Shown here piece after piece: positions 21,383 through 31,963 of a DNA stretch of 64,000 nt. Source of the stretch: Cryptomeria japonica (taxonomy: Eukaryota; Streptophyta; Pinopsida; Cupressales; Cupressaceae). The translations under genes were made by a program, and so were the position numbers. The notes below the pieces were generated by a model, which worked only from the letters and a program-made list of their open reading frames with translations, made no database searches and had not been told where the DNA came from. The stretch spans positions 185,357,770 to 185,421,769 of the forward strand of contig NC_081406.1 in NCBI RefSeq assembly GCF_030272615.1, written 5' to 3'. Every line of letters starts with the position of its first letter. Positions within the stretch are counted from its first letter, which is position 1.

Positions 21383-22721
21383 TTGATTGAGCCAATAGAG
21401 CCAACCAACATTGATACAAAACCCAATCCAAAGATCAATCACCTAACATCATCACTATCAGAACAAGAGAAGCATGATTACATTGAATTTTTCAAACAAA
21501 GACAAATAAAATTTGCTTTGTTGTATGCATATATGCTAGGGTTAGATCCTGATCTAATATTACATCATGTAAATGTATCTCCTGGAGTTGAACCAATGAA
21601 GAAAAAATTAAGAAAAATTCATCCTCACATATCTCTACTTGTAAAAGTAGAACTAAAGAAACTATTAGATGTGGGGTTCATAAGATCAGTTGCCTATCCA
21701 GAATGGGTGTCAAACATTGTACCTATCAATAAGCTAGATAAAAGTATCAGGATACGTACAAATTTTAGAGATCTCAACAAAGCATGTCCAAAGGATGACT
21801 TTCCTTTACTGAACATAAACATTATTATGGATTGAACAACTGGACATGCCATGTTTTCTTTAATGGATTTTTTTTTTCAAGATATAATAAAATTAGGATA
21901 GCACCTAAGGATTAGGAGAAGAAAACTTTCACATGTCTTTTGGGAACATTTTTTTGGAATGTCATTCATTTTGGACTAAAGAACGTAGGTGTTGTTACAA
22001 GAACGATTGTTGTTGCACCAAAAGATCAACCTGTTAATGCTCAATACAACCACTAGACTTATAGAATCCACATGAGGCTGTTAAGACATCTCACAAACCT
22101 GAGTGCTCTACTGCACAACACAAGGATACCAAGGGAACACACCTTGCAACAATCGACCCTAGTGCAAGCGAGGGGTTTGAACCTATGACCAAGATCTGAT
22201 ACCACTTGTTATAAGTAAGGTTGACATTGCACCAAAAGATCAACCTGTTAATGCCTGATACAACCAATAGTATTATATAATCCATAGGAGGTAGCTAAGC
22301 CATATAACAAATCCAAGAGTTGCGTTGTACAACATAAGGATACCAAGGGTGCACACCTTAGAATAGGTGCAACATATCAAAGAGAAATGACAATAATTTT
22401 TCATGGCATGAATCATACATTCATGGAAGATTATGTTGATGACCTGTTAGAAAAATCATTAACAAAGAAGGACATCTTGAGATCCTAGAGAAGATCTTTC
22501 AATGGCTAGAAAAATTCAAGTTGTGTCTCAATCCAAGGAAATATGCTTTTAGAGTCACAGTTGGCAAGCTTTTAGGGTACATCATTTCAGATCAAGGCAT
22601 AGAAGTTGATCTAGAGAAGGTGAAAGCAATTATGGAAATGAAGTCACCCAAGAATATTAGTAAACTAAGGTCAGTACAAGGAAGGTTGTATCAGAAGATT
22701 TATTTCTCAGTTAGTAGATAG
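21383..22721 (+). pseudogene. pol: Reverse transcriptase of element F, split by a SINE-like insertion
   Basis: Gypsy RT: L-V-K-V-E-L-K-K-L-L-D-V-G-F-I, then V-P-I-N-K, then D-L-N-K-A-C-P-K-D-D-F-P-L. The core is cut at 21992 by a SINE-like block and resumes at 22364 (A-T-Y-Q-R-E-M-T). The catalytic Y-V-D-D box is present (22432-22443). Then L-N-P-R-K-Y-A-F and L-G-Y-I-I-S-D-Q-G-I-E-V-D follow, typical of RT palm/thumb. Several stops and frameshifts make it inactive. Confidence 0.85.
21992..22363 (-). mobile_element. SINE-like dimer inserted in element F RT
   Basis: The minus strand contains TGGTATCAGATC followed by GGTTCAAACCC (22173-22183), a good RNA polymerase III B box after an A-box-like word, as in tRNA-derived SINEs. 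Downstream, about 135 bases ending ttttggtgcaa are present twice (about 21995-22155 and 22212-22363), so a full unit follows a 5'-truncated unit. The host RT sequence resumes on both sides, flanked by taggtg (21986-21991 and 22364-22369), a possible target duplication. Confidence 0.55.
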
Positions 22722-23640
22722 ATGTCATCCATTTACTCATCTATTGCACATGAATGTTCCATTCAGATGGGATGACAAGTGTGAAGGAGTTTTCAACAAA
22801 CTAAAATAATATTTGATGAATCCACCTGTTTTAATGTCCCTAATAGAAGGAAAACCACTCCTCTTCATAATAGCTATATAGGTATCATTAGGTACTCTTT
22901 TGGCACAACAAGACCATGAATGAAAAGAAAGAGCTATCTATTGCATTAGCATAACTTTAGTTGGGTACGAGGTCAACTATACATCTATTGAAAAAGAATA
23001 TTTAGTTGTAGTGTTGATGTATCAAAAATTGTGACACTATATGTTGAAACATTCATTCAAGTTGATAGCTAAGATAGATCCATTGAAATATCTTCTCAGT
23101 AAAGCAACACTAACAGGGAGATCAACAAAGTGGGTTATGATCTTGAGTGAATTCGATATTGAATATGTAGACAAAAAAGCTATCAAGGGTAGAGTGATTG
23201 TAGATCAACTAGCCCAAACACCATTACGTGATGATAATCCTTTGCACATTTAATTTGTAGATGTAGATGTTCTCATAGTTACAAAGAAACACATGGAAAT
23301 TGTATTTTGATGGCTCTTATACTCAACATATGGATTAGAAGCTTGTATATTATTCATAGCACCTCAAGAACATACAATCCCAAAGCCATACAGATTAAAG
23401 TTTTCTTATACCAACAACATACAAGAATATGAGGCATTAGTTACTAAGATCAAAATGGCTATCGAATGAAATATCATAGAGTTTAATGTTTATGAGGATT
23501 CTCAAGTGGTAATTAACCAAATCAATGATGATTATTAGAAGAAAAAAAATGACAAGTTGATGCCTTACAAAAGGATGGTTGACAACTTCAAGAAGTACTT
23601 TGTTGAAATCATATTTCAAGAATAGATTCCAAGGTCTGAC
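22722..23640 (+). pseudogene. pol: RNase H and second RNase H-like domain of element F
   Basis: 22850-23230 is the Gypsy RNase H (G-K-P-L-L-F; C-I-S-I-T-L-V-G-Y-E; I-A-K-I-D-P-L-K-Y-L-L-S-K). About 23300-23560 is a second RNase H-type domain (Y-F-D-G-S-Y-T-Q; Y-T-N-N-I-Q-E-Y-E-A-L; E-D-S-Q-V-V-I-N-Q), a known trait of the Tat lineage of plant Gypsy elements. Stops are frequent. Confidence 0.75.
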
Positions 23641-23825
23641 AACAAAGATACAAATTCTATGGCAACAATTTCTTCTCTTCTATAGACTTAGAAACAACAA
23701 GCTCATTATGAATCCGTGGTGGAAGATTTGTTTCATCCTTCATTTGATTGTCCTGATACCCAAATTATTTGTCACCAAGTGGGACCTAATTCCTCTCATT
23801 ATGGACAAACCTATACCTACTTGAA

Positions 23826-24359
23826 TGAAAATACCCTTCCCTTGGACCTATCAAAAAATTAAAAAAAGAACTTTATTTGATAATCCGCTCATTTTACCAT
23901 CATTGCTAATACACTCTATCAATGAGGTCTGGATGGTACTCTCCTCAGGTGTCTTGAATGTGAAGAATCTCATGATGGTAAGGCCTTGATATAAGTTCAT
24001 GAGGGTATTTGTGGCATTCATTCAAGTGGTCTTACTCTTGTGAAGAAACTCATGCGATTGGCTTATTATTGGCCAACTATGGAGAAAGACTCTTTTTAGT
24101 ATGCTAAGAAATGTAAACAATGTGAAATTCATTGTAATCACATACCTGCACTGGATCAAGATTTGCACACTCTTGCAAATTCTTGCCCTTTTTATCAGTG
24201 GGGTCTTGATCTCATGGGGAAGATTCATCCTTCTTCTAATGGTCACAAGTTCATCATCACAGCGATAGAATATTTCACAAAATTGATTGAAGTTGTTCCT
24301 CTAACTTTTTTTTATAGGAAAACAAATTGCCTCCTTTATACTCAATTATATCTTCTGTT
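23826..24359 (+). pseudogene. pol: Integrase of element F, N-terminal part
   Basis: The HHCC zinc region is visible (V-H-E-G-I-C-G-I-H-S-S-G ... Y-Y-W-P-T-M ... C-K-Q-C), then the start of the integrase core (W-G-L-D-L-M-G-K-I-H-P; F-I-I-T-A-I-E-Y-F-T-K). The reading is cut at 24360 by a TIR transposon. Confidence 0.8.
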
Positions 24360-25001
24360 GGGTATGTGCAGGATCATGATAGGACAAACACACTTTTAAG
24401 TGGTAGTGAAAATTAAAAAAAAAAGAGTTAGGCAACTTGACATAAAATTTGAATAAGTTACCAACATTATTTCAAATATATATAAGAATAGAATCTATAG
24501 AAAAGTGAATGTAGTTTCTAAGCTAGTAGTTGTTTTCTGAAAAACAAAAAATCTATTTGACAATAATTTGAAATTTCAATGTAGTACTACTAAAATTTTA
24601 GAAAAAGATAAGAAGCAGGTGTCTGTTTGACCACCCTAACCATAATCAAATCATAATATATTTTTATAAGATTTTAGATATAAGTAGAAGACTCGTGTCT
24701 AGATGTGACACATTTTTTTGTATGTTTTTGAAATAAATAATTAATTATGATTCTTTTACTATAGCTTTTTAAAAATATGAAAACTTGTATGTCTGACCAC
24801 CATAACTTGCTCAAAACTTTATGAAATTCAATTTTTCTTTTTTCAATCCTATAGTATACAAAGCGTAGAATGTGATGCATGTTTCAGATTTAAAAAATGT
24901 TATACTGTTTGAAAGTTATAGATATTTTTCAATCTGCCTATCAATCAGGACTTTAGTTAGAATATCGCCACTTTTTGGCCCCTAAGATCCCGCACATACC
25001 C
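24360..25001. mobile_element. Non-autonomous TIR DNA transposon (MITE-like) in integrase
   Basis: The ends are inverted: gggtatgtgcaggatc (24360-24375) and gatcccgcacataccc (24986-25001), 15 of 16 bases matching, with weaker inverted similarity further in. The 642-base body is AT-rich with no ORF. Integrase coding sequence resumes on the right (I-T-D-N-G-R-P-F-K-N-Q). The flanks ttctgtt and tattgtt are an imperfect possible target duplication, so the superfamily is undecided. Confidence 0.65.
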
Positions 25002-25074
25002 TATTGTTATGACATTCCTATTTTCGTTATCACTGATAATGGGAGACCTTTCAAGAATCAGGATGTAAAAGAAC
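25002..25074 (+). pseudogene. pol: Integrase core piece of element F between two insertions
   Basis: Seventy-three bases encoding Y-D-I-P-I-F-V-I-T-D-N-G-R-P-F-K-N-Q-D-V-K. The second catalytic Asp region (T-D-N-G) is intact. It matches M-I-T-N-N-S-R-P-L-K-N-Q-D-V-K of element G at 42751-42800. It ends in agaac, the target duplication of element E. Confidence 0.8.
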
Positions 25075-27502
25075 TGTTGGCATTGTGTTATCATTGATGT
25101 CAACCGACATGATAGATTGTTGGCATTGTTGTCATTGATGTCAACCAGTATAGCAGGACAACCAGTATAGGAAAATAATTGATGTGTTGTCATTGGTGAC
25201 CATCAGTATGAAGAAGGATAAAGCGGTATGTACCAATATGCTAGTAAGAGACCAGTGAGTAAAAGGTTGTTGACATAGTGATGCATACAACCAGTATGAA
25301 AGATAAGACATAGTGGGAGGCTAATTATGATGAAGAGGCAAAATGTTATTTGAAGCACATCAACACTAGAGGTGATTTGTGTAGGCCACTGGATTGCTAG
25401 TATGATGTTAACTAGAAGAACTCCCACTAGATGAAGAAGCTATCATAGGTTATGTTATAGGTTGACAGAGTATGATGCTTTTGTGAGCAAGCTAACATAT
25501 GTCAAGTTGAAGATGTATCCTCCTCGGTGAAGTCACACTTCTACTGGCATAATGATTCCTTGAGATAGGAAGGTGAGTGAATGAACATACTAGATGACCA
25601 AGTAGAACATGAGAATGCTTCTAGAGTCTGAGATCAGTTAAGGTCTTGACAGAGTGTGATCAGAGATACACACCAAATAAGCATGTGAAGACAAGATGTG
25701 TTACCAGGATGGTGAAGGAAGATTTGAAGTGAAGGGTTTTGCCACTATGGAAAACTGATTGTGATATGAATTAGACAAATGATGCTATGTTTGTAGCTAC
25801 ACACAAAATAGAGTTACCAAAATGAAGAAGGTGTGTTGTGTTGCCACCGGTGCAGTTCTAATGAAGGATGATGAAATTGAGTCATCTAGGTAGTTACCGG
25901 TAAATCGGGATATCAGTATACAGTTGAGTAAGCTGAATGTAAAGAAGTAAAAGACCTTCATAAGATGAAGTTACATATGTGGAGTTACTCTTGATGGCTT
26001 CCGAGGACTGATATGGTTGATGTCCAGTTGAGGTGTTACACAAACAAGATTAAGCTGGTGTTGGCATGAAGGTTTACCAATAAGGTTTGTGTCAGTATAA
26101 GAAAATTGGTAAGGATAGACTTTGGTAAGGGTTTGCCAGATGTGAAAGCATGAATCGACTCTATGATACTAAGACTGGATGTATGAGAATGCAATACCAC
26201 ATGGAGCTAATGTCAAAAACATGCAGAGGTCGGTGATGTTTGGTATCAGAGAGCTAGTTGTGATTGGTTGATATTAAATGTTAACTGTGACAATCATAGG
26301 GAAGATATGAGATCTATTGATGCATGATATCCGACTGTAGATTGACCTCAAGAAGGAAACAACTAGATCATAAATGTGTCGATTGATTTCGAGGCTGAAG
26401 AATAGGGTTAGATTTGATATTTTTAGCACGTATACATTGGATGATGGAAAACATATATAGATGCATTCCTCCAATGCAGGTGATCGATCCAAGCTAGATT
26501 GGATCAGATCTGATGAAGATTTGATCAATAGAAGAAACCCTAACCGGCTGAAGCTTGAATTGGTTTTTGTCAAGAAAACTTGTTTATATATACGCAAGCC
26601 AAAAACAATCAGGATTGTTGGTTGAATGATGTTGTATGAGAAGACTATGCTAGATAGAGTGTTGGTATACCTTTATGAGTAATAAAGTCAATCTAAGTTA
26701 GTTTGGCGAAGATCTTAAGTGTCCGAGTATTGGAAGGCGAACCGTTAAGAGAGTTTAAGTGGTGAGGTCAAGGCTACTGGTGACAAGGTGGTAGAGAGTG
26801 AATGCAAGTTGAATGAAGAACCAGAGGAACCTAGTCAAGTAAGAAGCAATGGTAGAGAATCGGCAGTGACAGATAGTTGTGGTCAAGATAGAGGTAAATT
26901 GGATGAGAAGAGGCAGGGTGCTAAGGGAAGAAGGAACTGGTAAGCACCAATAGTATGAGGAAGAGAGAAGAGAGTGATAGAGGAGATCTAGCAAGATAGT
27001 GGCTAGGTTGTTAAATATTCAGTCAGAGTGAGCAAAGAATTGGTAAGGCAGAGGAGATACCTTACCAGCAAGGAGGATTGTATTGAGAAGTTACAAGATT
27101 CATTTGTAACTAGATTACTACTTTTTTATTTAATATAATGTATTGTGATCACTAAGTTGTAGCTCCTTTAGGTTGGTGCCCATAAACTAGCAGGGGTTGT
27201 AGCTCCTTTGGGTTGTAGCCCATAAATCAGTGAGAGGTTGGTTCTCCTTGGGTTGGTTCCCTAAACATTTTAATCAAAATATTTCATTGTGAGGTTGGAT
27301 TGGAGTAGTAGTCTCTAGTAGCATTTCTCATCAAGTTTTTTCCCATCTTGGGTTTTCCTCATATATGCTGGTGTTATGTGATGTCCCTCTTGTGTGAATG
27401 AATTTGTGTATAGTCTCCTCACTAATCGGTAAGTCTGTATTCAATTAGATCTGCTAACCAGTATACTCACATAGGTTATTAAAGGGAAAAGTTTGAGAAC
27501 CA
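25075..27502 (+). repeat. 5' LTR of element E (3' end deleted)
   Basis: Starts TGTTGGCATTGTG and matches 31964-34454 at roughly 90 percent by eye. The match ends at gagaacca (27502). The final ~35 bases, the primer binding site and the start of gag are deleted. A TATA-like tatatata is at about 26585-26592. The LTR tip is partly repeated inside (tgttggcattgtt near 25118). Confidence 0.75.
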
Positions 27503-28510
27503 ATTATGGATCAAACTAGTTTATCGATCCTCTCCTGGGTTTGATGTATGGATGTCAGTTGTCAATGGTCTCCCTAAGAATGTTAGTCCTCCCATCAGAT
27601 CTGAAGAAGAAAGAAGATGCTTGCAAAATGAAGAAGCCATGAAGGCTATTTTTAGTGGACTAACCTATGATGTCTCCTCACAGGTAGATATGTGTAAATC
27701 AACAAAAAGTCTATGGGACAGACTAAAGAAACTTTATGGAAATGAACCCTACACCACTAAATTAGTTTGTGAGTGAAAAGAGGAATGGTACAAACATTTA
27801 TACATATGACAGAGGTAGATCAGATTGTTGCAGCAGCAATGGTGATAAGGAGACATATCTCTTCATGGCCCATGAGACAAACATTGACAGTCACACATAA
27901 AAAAGGGATAATGCAGATAGATCCCACTGGTATGATGTGTTTGATAGTGACCCTGAACAGGAAGAAGAAGAAGGAGACAAGGTAAATTAATCTAGCCGAC
28001 AAGATCTATTTGGATATGATGATGAAGAAGAAAAATTTGAAGCCAATGTAGATCTTGAATGTGAATTGGTAAGTTCATTAGATGAGTTGCAAAGGGTTAG
28101 AAAGGATTTTTAAAATAACAAAGATTTAGTTCATGATGAATGCAACCCATTGAGAATATGCCTTGAAGAATCAAATAACAATATCTGCATATTGACATCT
28201 CAACTTGAAGAGGCAAAAGGACCGACTGGTGAATTGAAATCAGTCTTTGATGATAAGGAGAGAAGATGTGAGGATCTCCATCTAGAAGTGGAAACAAAGG
28301 ACAAAGTGAGTCTGAAGCTGAAAAAGGAAATAAAGAGCATCACAAAAGACCATGAGAGATGTCAAAATGAGCTCAAGATAAGGATCTGGTTTGATGGTAG
28401 TACTAAGGCCTTGGACAAAATGTAAAGTAAACAAAAACATTCCAAGGATACTGGAGATTTAGGATGTGTTGTTGATGAATGCTCTATTGGTATTATAGAT
28501 GACTTAGTCA
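27503..28510 (+). pseudogene. gag: Copia gag of element E, first part
   Basis: About 27550-27790 matches the Copia Gag (UBN2-type) domain: V-N-G-L-P, E-E-A-M-K-A-I-F-S-G-L, and S-L-W-D-R-L-K-K-L-Y-G. A stop and frame changes follow, then a coiled-coil segment (about 28018-28425: V-D-L-E-C-E-L-V-S-S-L-D-E-L, Q-L-E-E-A-K). The N-terminus is missing and the frame is broken by TAA/TGA at several points. The K LTR cuts it at 28511. Confidence 0.7.
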
Positions 28511-29607
28511 TGTGTTGCATTGGTTTTGTCATTGGTGTCAACACTTATCCTTCTCGAGGTCTACATTGTTGATTTGGAACTTTGGTTATATTGGTTTGTT
28601 GTTGAACTGACACATTATGGTTCTGGTATGGTTATTGGCTTATGCACAGTCACTGGTATATGCTTCATCGAGAGGATATATTATTCACCGGTAGTGATGA
28701 TAACTTGTTATCATCTAGAGATCATTTGGTTATGTCAAAGACATGGATTGGATGTTTGGATTTGGCATTTTTCTTATTGGACTGATCAGGATCACATATT
28801 TTCCTTAACTGATAGATAGGTCTAGGTTATGCACCAATACAAGATATCATGTTCTAGATCAGCACGACATGTTTTGGAAATGGTTTATTGATTGGTTAAT
28901 GTGTAAATGTATTGAGGCTGACATATTGTATTGAATCAAGACTTATTTTGTAATTTTAATATCTTTAGTGAGCCGACCTAATGATTTGGTCTTAGGGTTT
29001 TGTATAAATGTAAGATCTTATTTGATAGATGTAACATATGAGTGTGTGCGAATATTGAAGAGAGAAAATAAGAAAATCCTTGTGTGAATCAGACATATAT
29101 TATCTAGAGGTTGAAGGAAGGTTATGAAGGTTTTTAGCACTCATGTTCAGAGCTTAAACCAGTACTGAATCCAGCATTGCAGATTCTATTCTGAAGCAGT
29201 ACATTGTTATTTGATTTAACCATCCAACTGTAGTCAATGTGACTCCTATTTTGTGATTGAGCAGTGAGCTCTAGGCGGTTCGCCTTTCTACATGTGCACA
29301 CCCCATTATTGTATACACTTACTATCTATAGTAGAATCATCTAATTGTGGGTAAGGTTTCCCACAATGGTTTTTCCCCTTATAGGGTTTCCACATAAAAA
29401 TATCTTTGTCATGTGTTGTGGATGTTATTTTTCTTTCTGTTTCATGCATTAAGTTATATTGGTACTACTATAATAATTAATCTATTTTACCGATATTAAA
29501 GTTTGTTTTACCGACAATGATTTTTAAGTTGGAATAATTTGTTTTGATTTATAATTTATTGACAACTGATTCACCCCCCCTCTCAATTGTCCTTCCAGTT
29601 CCTAACA
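28511..29607 (+). repeat. Solo LTR K inserted in element E gag
   Basis: Starts TGTGTTGCATTGG with cattggtgtcaacac, has TATA-like tataaat at 29003-29009, and ends in a gattcacc/C-tract/ctctcaattg block and CCTAACA, the same ending as the element B LTR. No internal region is present, so it is a solo LTR left by LTR-LTR recombination. E gag coding resumes on the right. A clean 5-base target duplication is not visible. Confidence 0.6.
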
Positions 29608-30660
29608 TGCTATACAAGCAAGGAGACTTCCCACAAAGATATTGAATTTGTCTCCTCAAATGAAAATGGAAAAAGCCAAACCTTCACAGTCAAAGATACT
29701 CCAAGAAAGAAGGTTGACCTGACTTCAACCGGTAAAGACTTGAAGAGGAAAATAGGTACTTCATGGAGAAACAATGCAAATCTGAAAGTAAAGATGTGGG
29801 AAAATAGTGTTATCGGTAGCATGAATAGGAGAAGACCTCCTACCGTAGAAGAAAGAGAAATGTTGTTGCCACCAAGTCATGACAAGCATGATAGAAGTAG
29901 AGATCTGCAAAGCATGAACAACTTAGGATTCATCCCCAGAGAAGGAGACATATAGAGGCCAAACCGGTAAAATTACCTCATGTCTGGCAGAACAAATTTG
30001 TAAGTAATAAGCTACTTTCTTCTAGTTATTGCTTTGAATGTAAAGGATTTGGTCAGAGGGAAGATGAATGTAAAATGAGGCCTAAGAATAGACAAGGTAT
30101 TCTTCCTAGGAATAACATGATAGATTGCAAGAGAAGAAATGCATGAGCATAAAGTATCAGAATATAGAAACATGCATATTCCCACTCCCGGTTATGCTAA
30201 CAAGAATCCATTTACTACTATTATAAATGCAAATATTGTATGTTATGACTACAATGGATTTGGCCATAAAAATTATGATTGCAGGAAGAAGAACACACCT
30301 TCCTATGGCTATCAGTGGAACTAACCTAATCAACTCATAGGCAGTTATAGGACATATGAGAAACAAAGACTTGCATGGAACAAAATGAAAAGTGTTCCTG
30401 CACATACAAGGAATTCAAGAAAATCGATAACCGGTCAAAATGGCCTGGTTAGAGGAGGAAGAGCTAACCGGTATGTTATAAGGTTCCCCAATCATGAGGT
30501 TGGTATGGATGTTGTGTGCTACTATAGCACTACTTCTGGCTATAATGGAGTTTCCAAAAGTGAAAGGATCAATCAACAGGAGAAGAAGAAACCTACTCCC
30601 AGGACTGAAAAGGGGAAGGAAAGTGAGACCAAGTTGACATTGAGGAAGAAGTAGGAAAAT
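29608..30660 (+). pseudogene. gag: Copia gag of element E, C-terminal part with decayed zinc knuckles
   Basis: Lys/Arg-rich reading (K-D-T-P-R-K-K-V-D-L) followed by two Cys-rich motifs: C-F-E-C-K-G-F-G-Q-R-E-D-E-C near 30030-30070, with His replaced by Gln, and C-Y-D-Y-N-G-F-G-H-K-N-Y-D-C near 30241-30285, with the second Cys replaced by Tyr. A basic, Gly/Arg-rich tail follows. No protease or pol motif comes after it. Confidence 0.6.
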
Positions 30661-31963
30661 AAGACCATGAACCATCACTATGCACTTAATGCACAGGTGA
30701 TATCTCCTATGGATTAAAGGAGATATTGGTCTAAGAGGGAGCTAAATGTTGATCAAATCACTCACCCCCCTTAGTGAAAGTGGACAAGGAGATGACCAAG
30801 CTATTGCTGGTAAGAGAAAGAAAATGGGATGGTAGTGTGTGTGTAATTAACACCTTAACTACACATGGAAGATGGTCTACTACTACAAGTGAAATGAATG
30901 GTAGAAGAGGAAATTGGAACTGGGAGATAAAGGTAAAGAGGAAAGTGTCTCGGTAGAGATAAGAGACCGATATGTGCAGCATGTTACCGACATAGATGTT
31001 GATCAATGTTGCAGGTTATATAAGTCAATGAGTTGAGGGATCATTGCAGCAACTTTGGTAGCCTAGATGGATGAGGTTATGTGTAAGGTGATATTGGAAA
31101 GGACCTGAATGACATGTGTTGGTTCGATAGCTGACCTTATGTGCATACATCTTAATGGGTAAACCAATTGGATATGTGACTTGCAGTTGGAATTATGGTC
31201 ATGATGATGGATGTCACAGGTATAGATATAAGTCCCAATTTAGGACCTAACTAAATAGATGAAGATTAGAGATCTGTGTTTTGGGGGGAGTTCAAGGCCA
31301 TATTCTCTGATTAATTTCAGACATGCTAAACTCGATAGCAAATCCAACAGATGTTTGACAACACACGATGTCATAGGTATAGATATAAGTCCCAATTTAG
31401 GACCTAACTAAATAGATGAAGATTAGAGATCTGTGTTTTGGGGGGAGTTCAAGGCCATATTCTCTGATTAATTTCAGACATGCTAAACTCGATAGCAAAT
31501 CCAACAGATGTTTGACAACACACGTGTGTTTGTGACTTTTGTATGTCTATATTCAATTTGTCCATCTATCAAATTCACCATCTATTATCCTAGTGAGGAA
31601 AATAATAGGGAGAATATGTGTTTGCCACTGGTAAAAGGAAGAAGAATTTGGTTAACTTGCACATAAGAGATATGTGACTTTAATAGTACAATCACATTTA
31701 ATTCCTACTAGCTTTAGCATCAACAATTGGTAGTGTATGAGCCCCTGATGGTCAAAGAGGGAGAAATAAGGCTAAAATCAATATGATTTGTGTCAGACCA
31801 AGGTTCCCTATATGCTGCTCAAAGAGGGAGATGTAGCATAATCTGACAAGGAGGAGAGAAAGAGTTTATAGTGTGACCCTTTGCCATTATTGTCAAAGGG
31901 GGACAAAGATACTATAGTATACCAGACACTAAATGTGTTAACATCAATGCCAAAGGGGGAGAT
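30661..31963 (+). mobile_element. 3' untranslated region of element E
   Basis: There is no credible ORF. It contains a 157-base tandem duplication (31210-31523), gtcaaagagggag-like polypurine words (about 31751-31832), and the final polypurine tract caaagggggaga (31951-31962) immediately before the 3' LTR. This is the normal end of this group of Copia elements. Confidence 0.65.
31210..31523 (+). repeat. 157-base tandem duplication in element E
   Basis: Copies at 31210-31366 and 31367-31523 are almost identical (gatgtcacaggtatag versus gatgtcataggtatag). The high identity points to a recent local duplication after insertion, younger than the LTR divergence. Confidence 0.9.

Noticed and set aside
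22195-22206. TGGTATCAGATC on the minus strand as a Copia primer binding site
   Set aside because: No LTR end precedes it, and a Pol III B box follows at short distance, so a SINE promoter explains it better.
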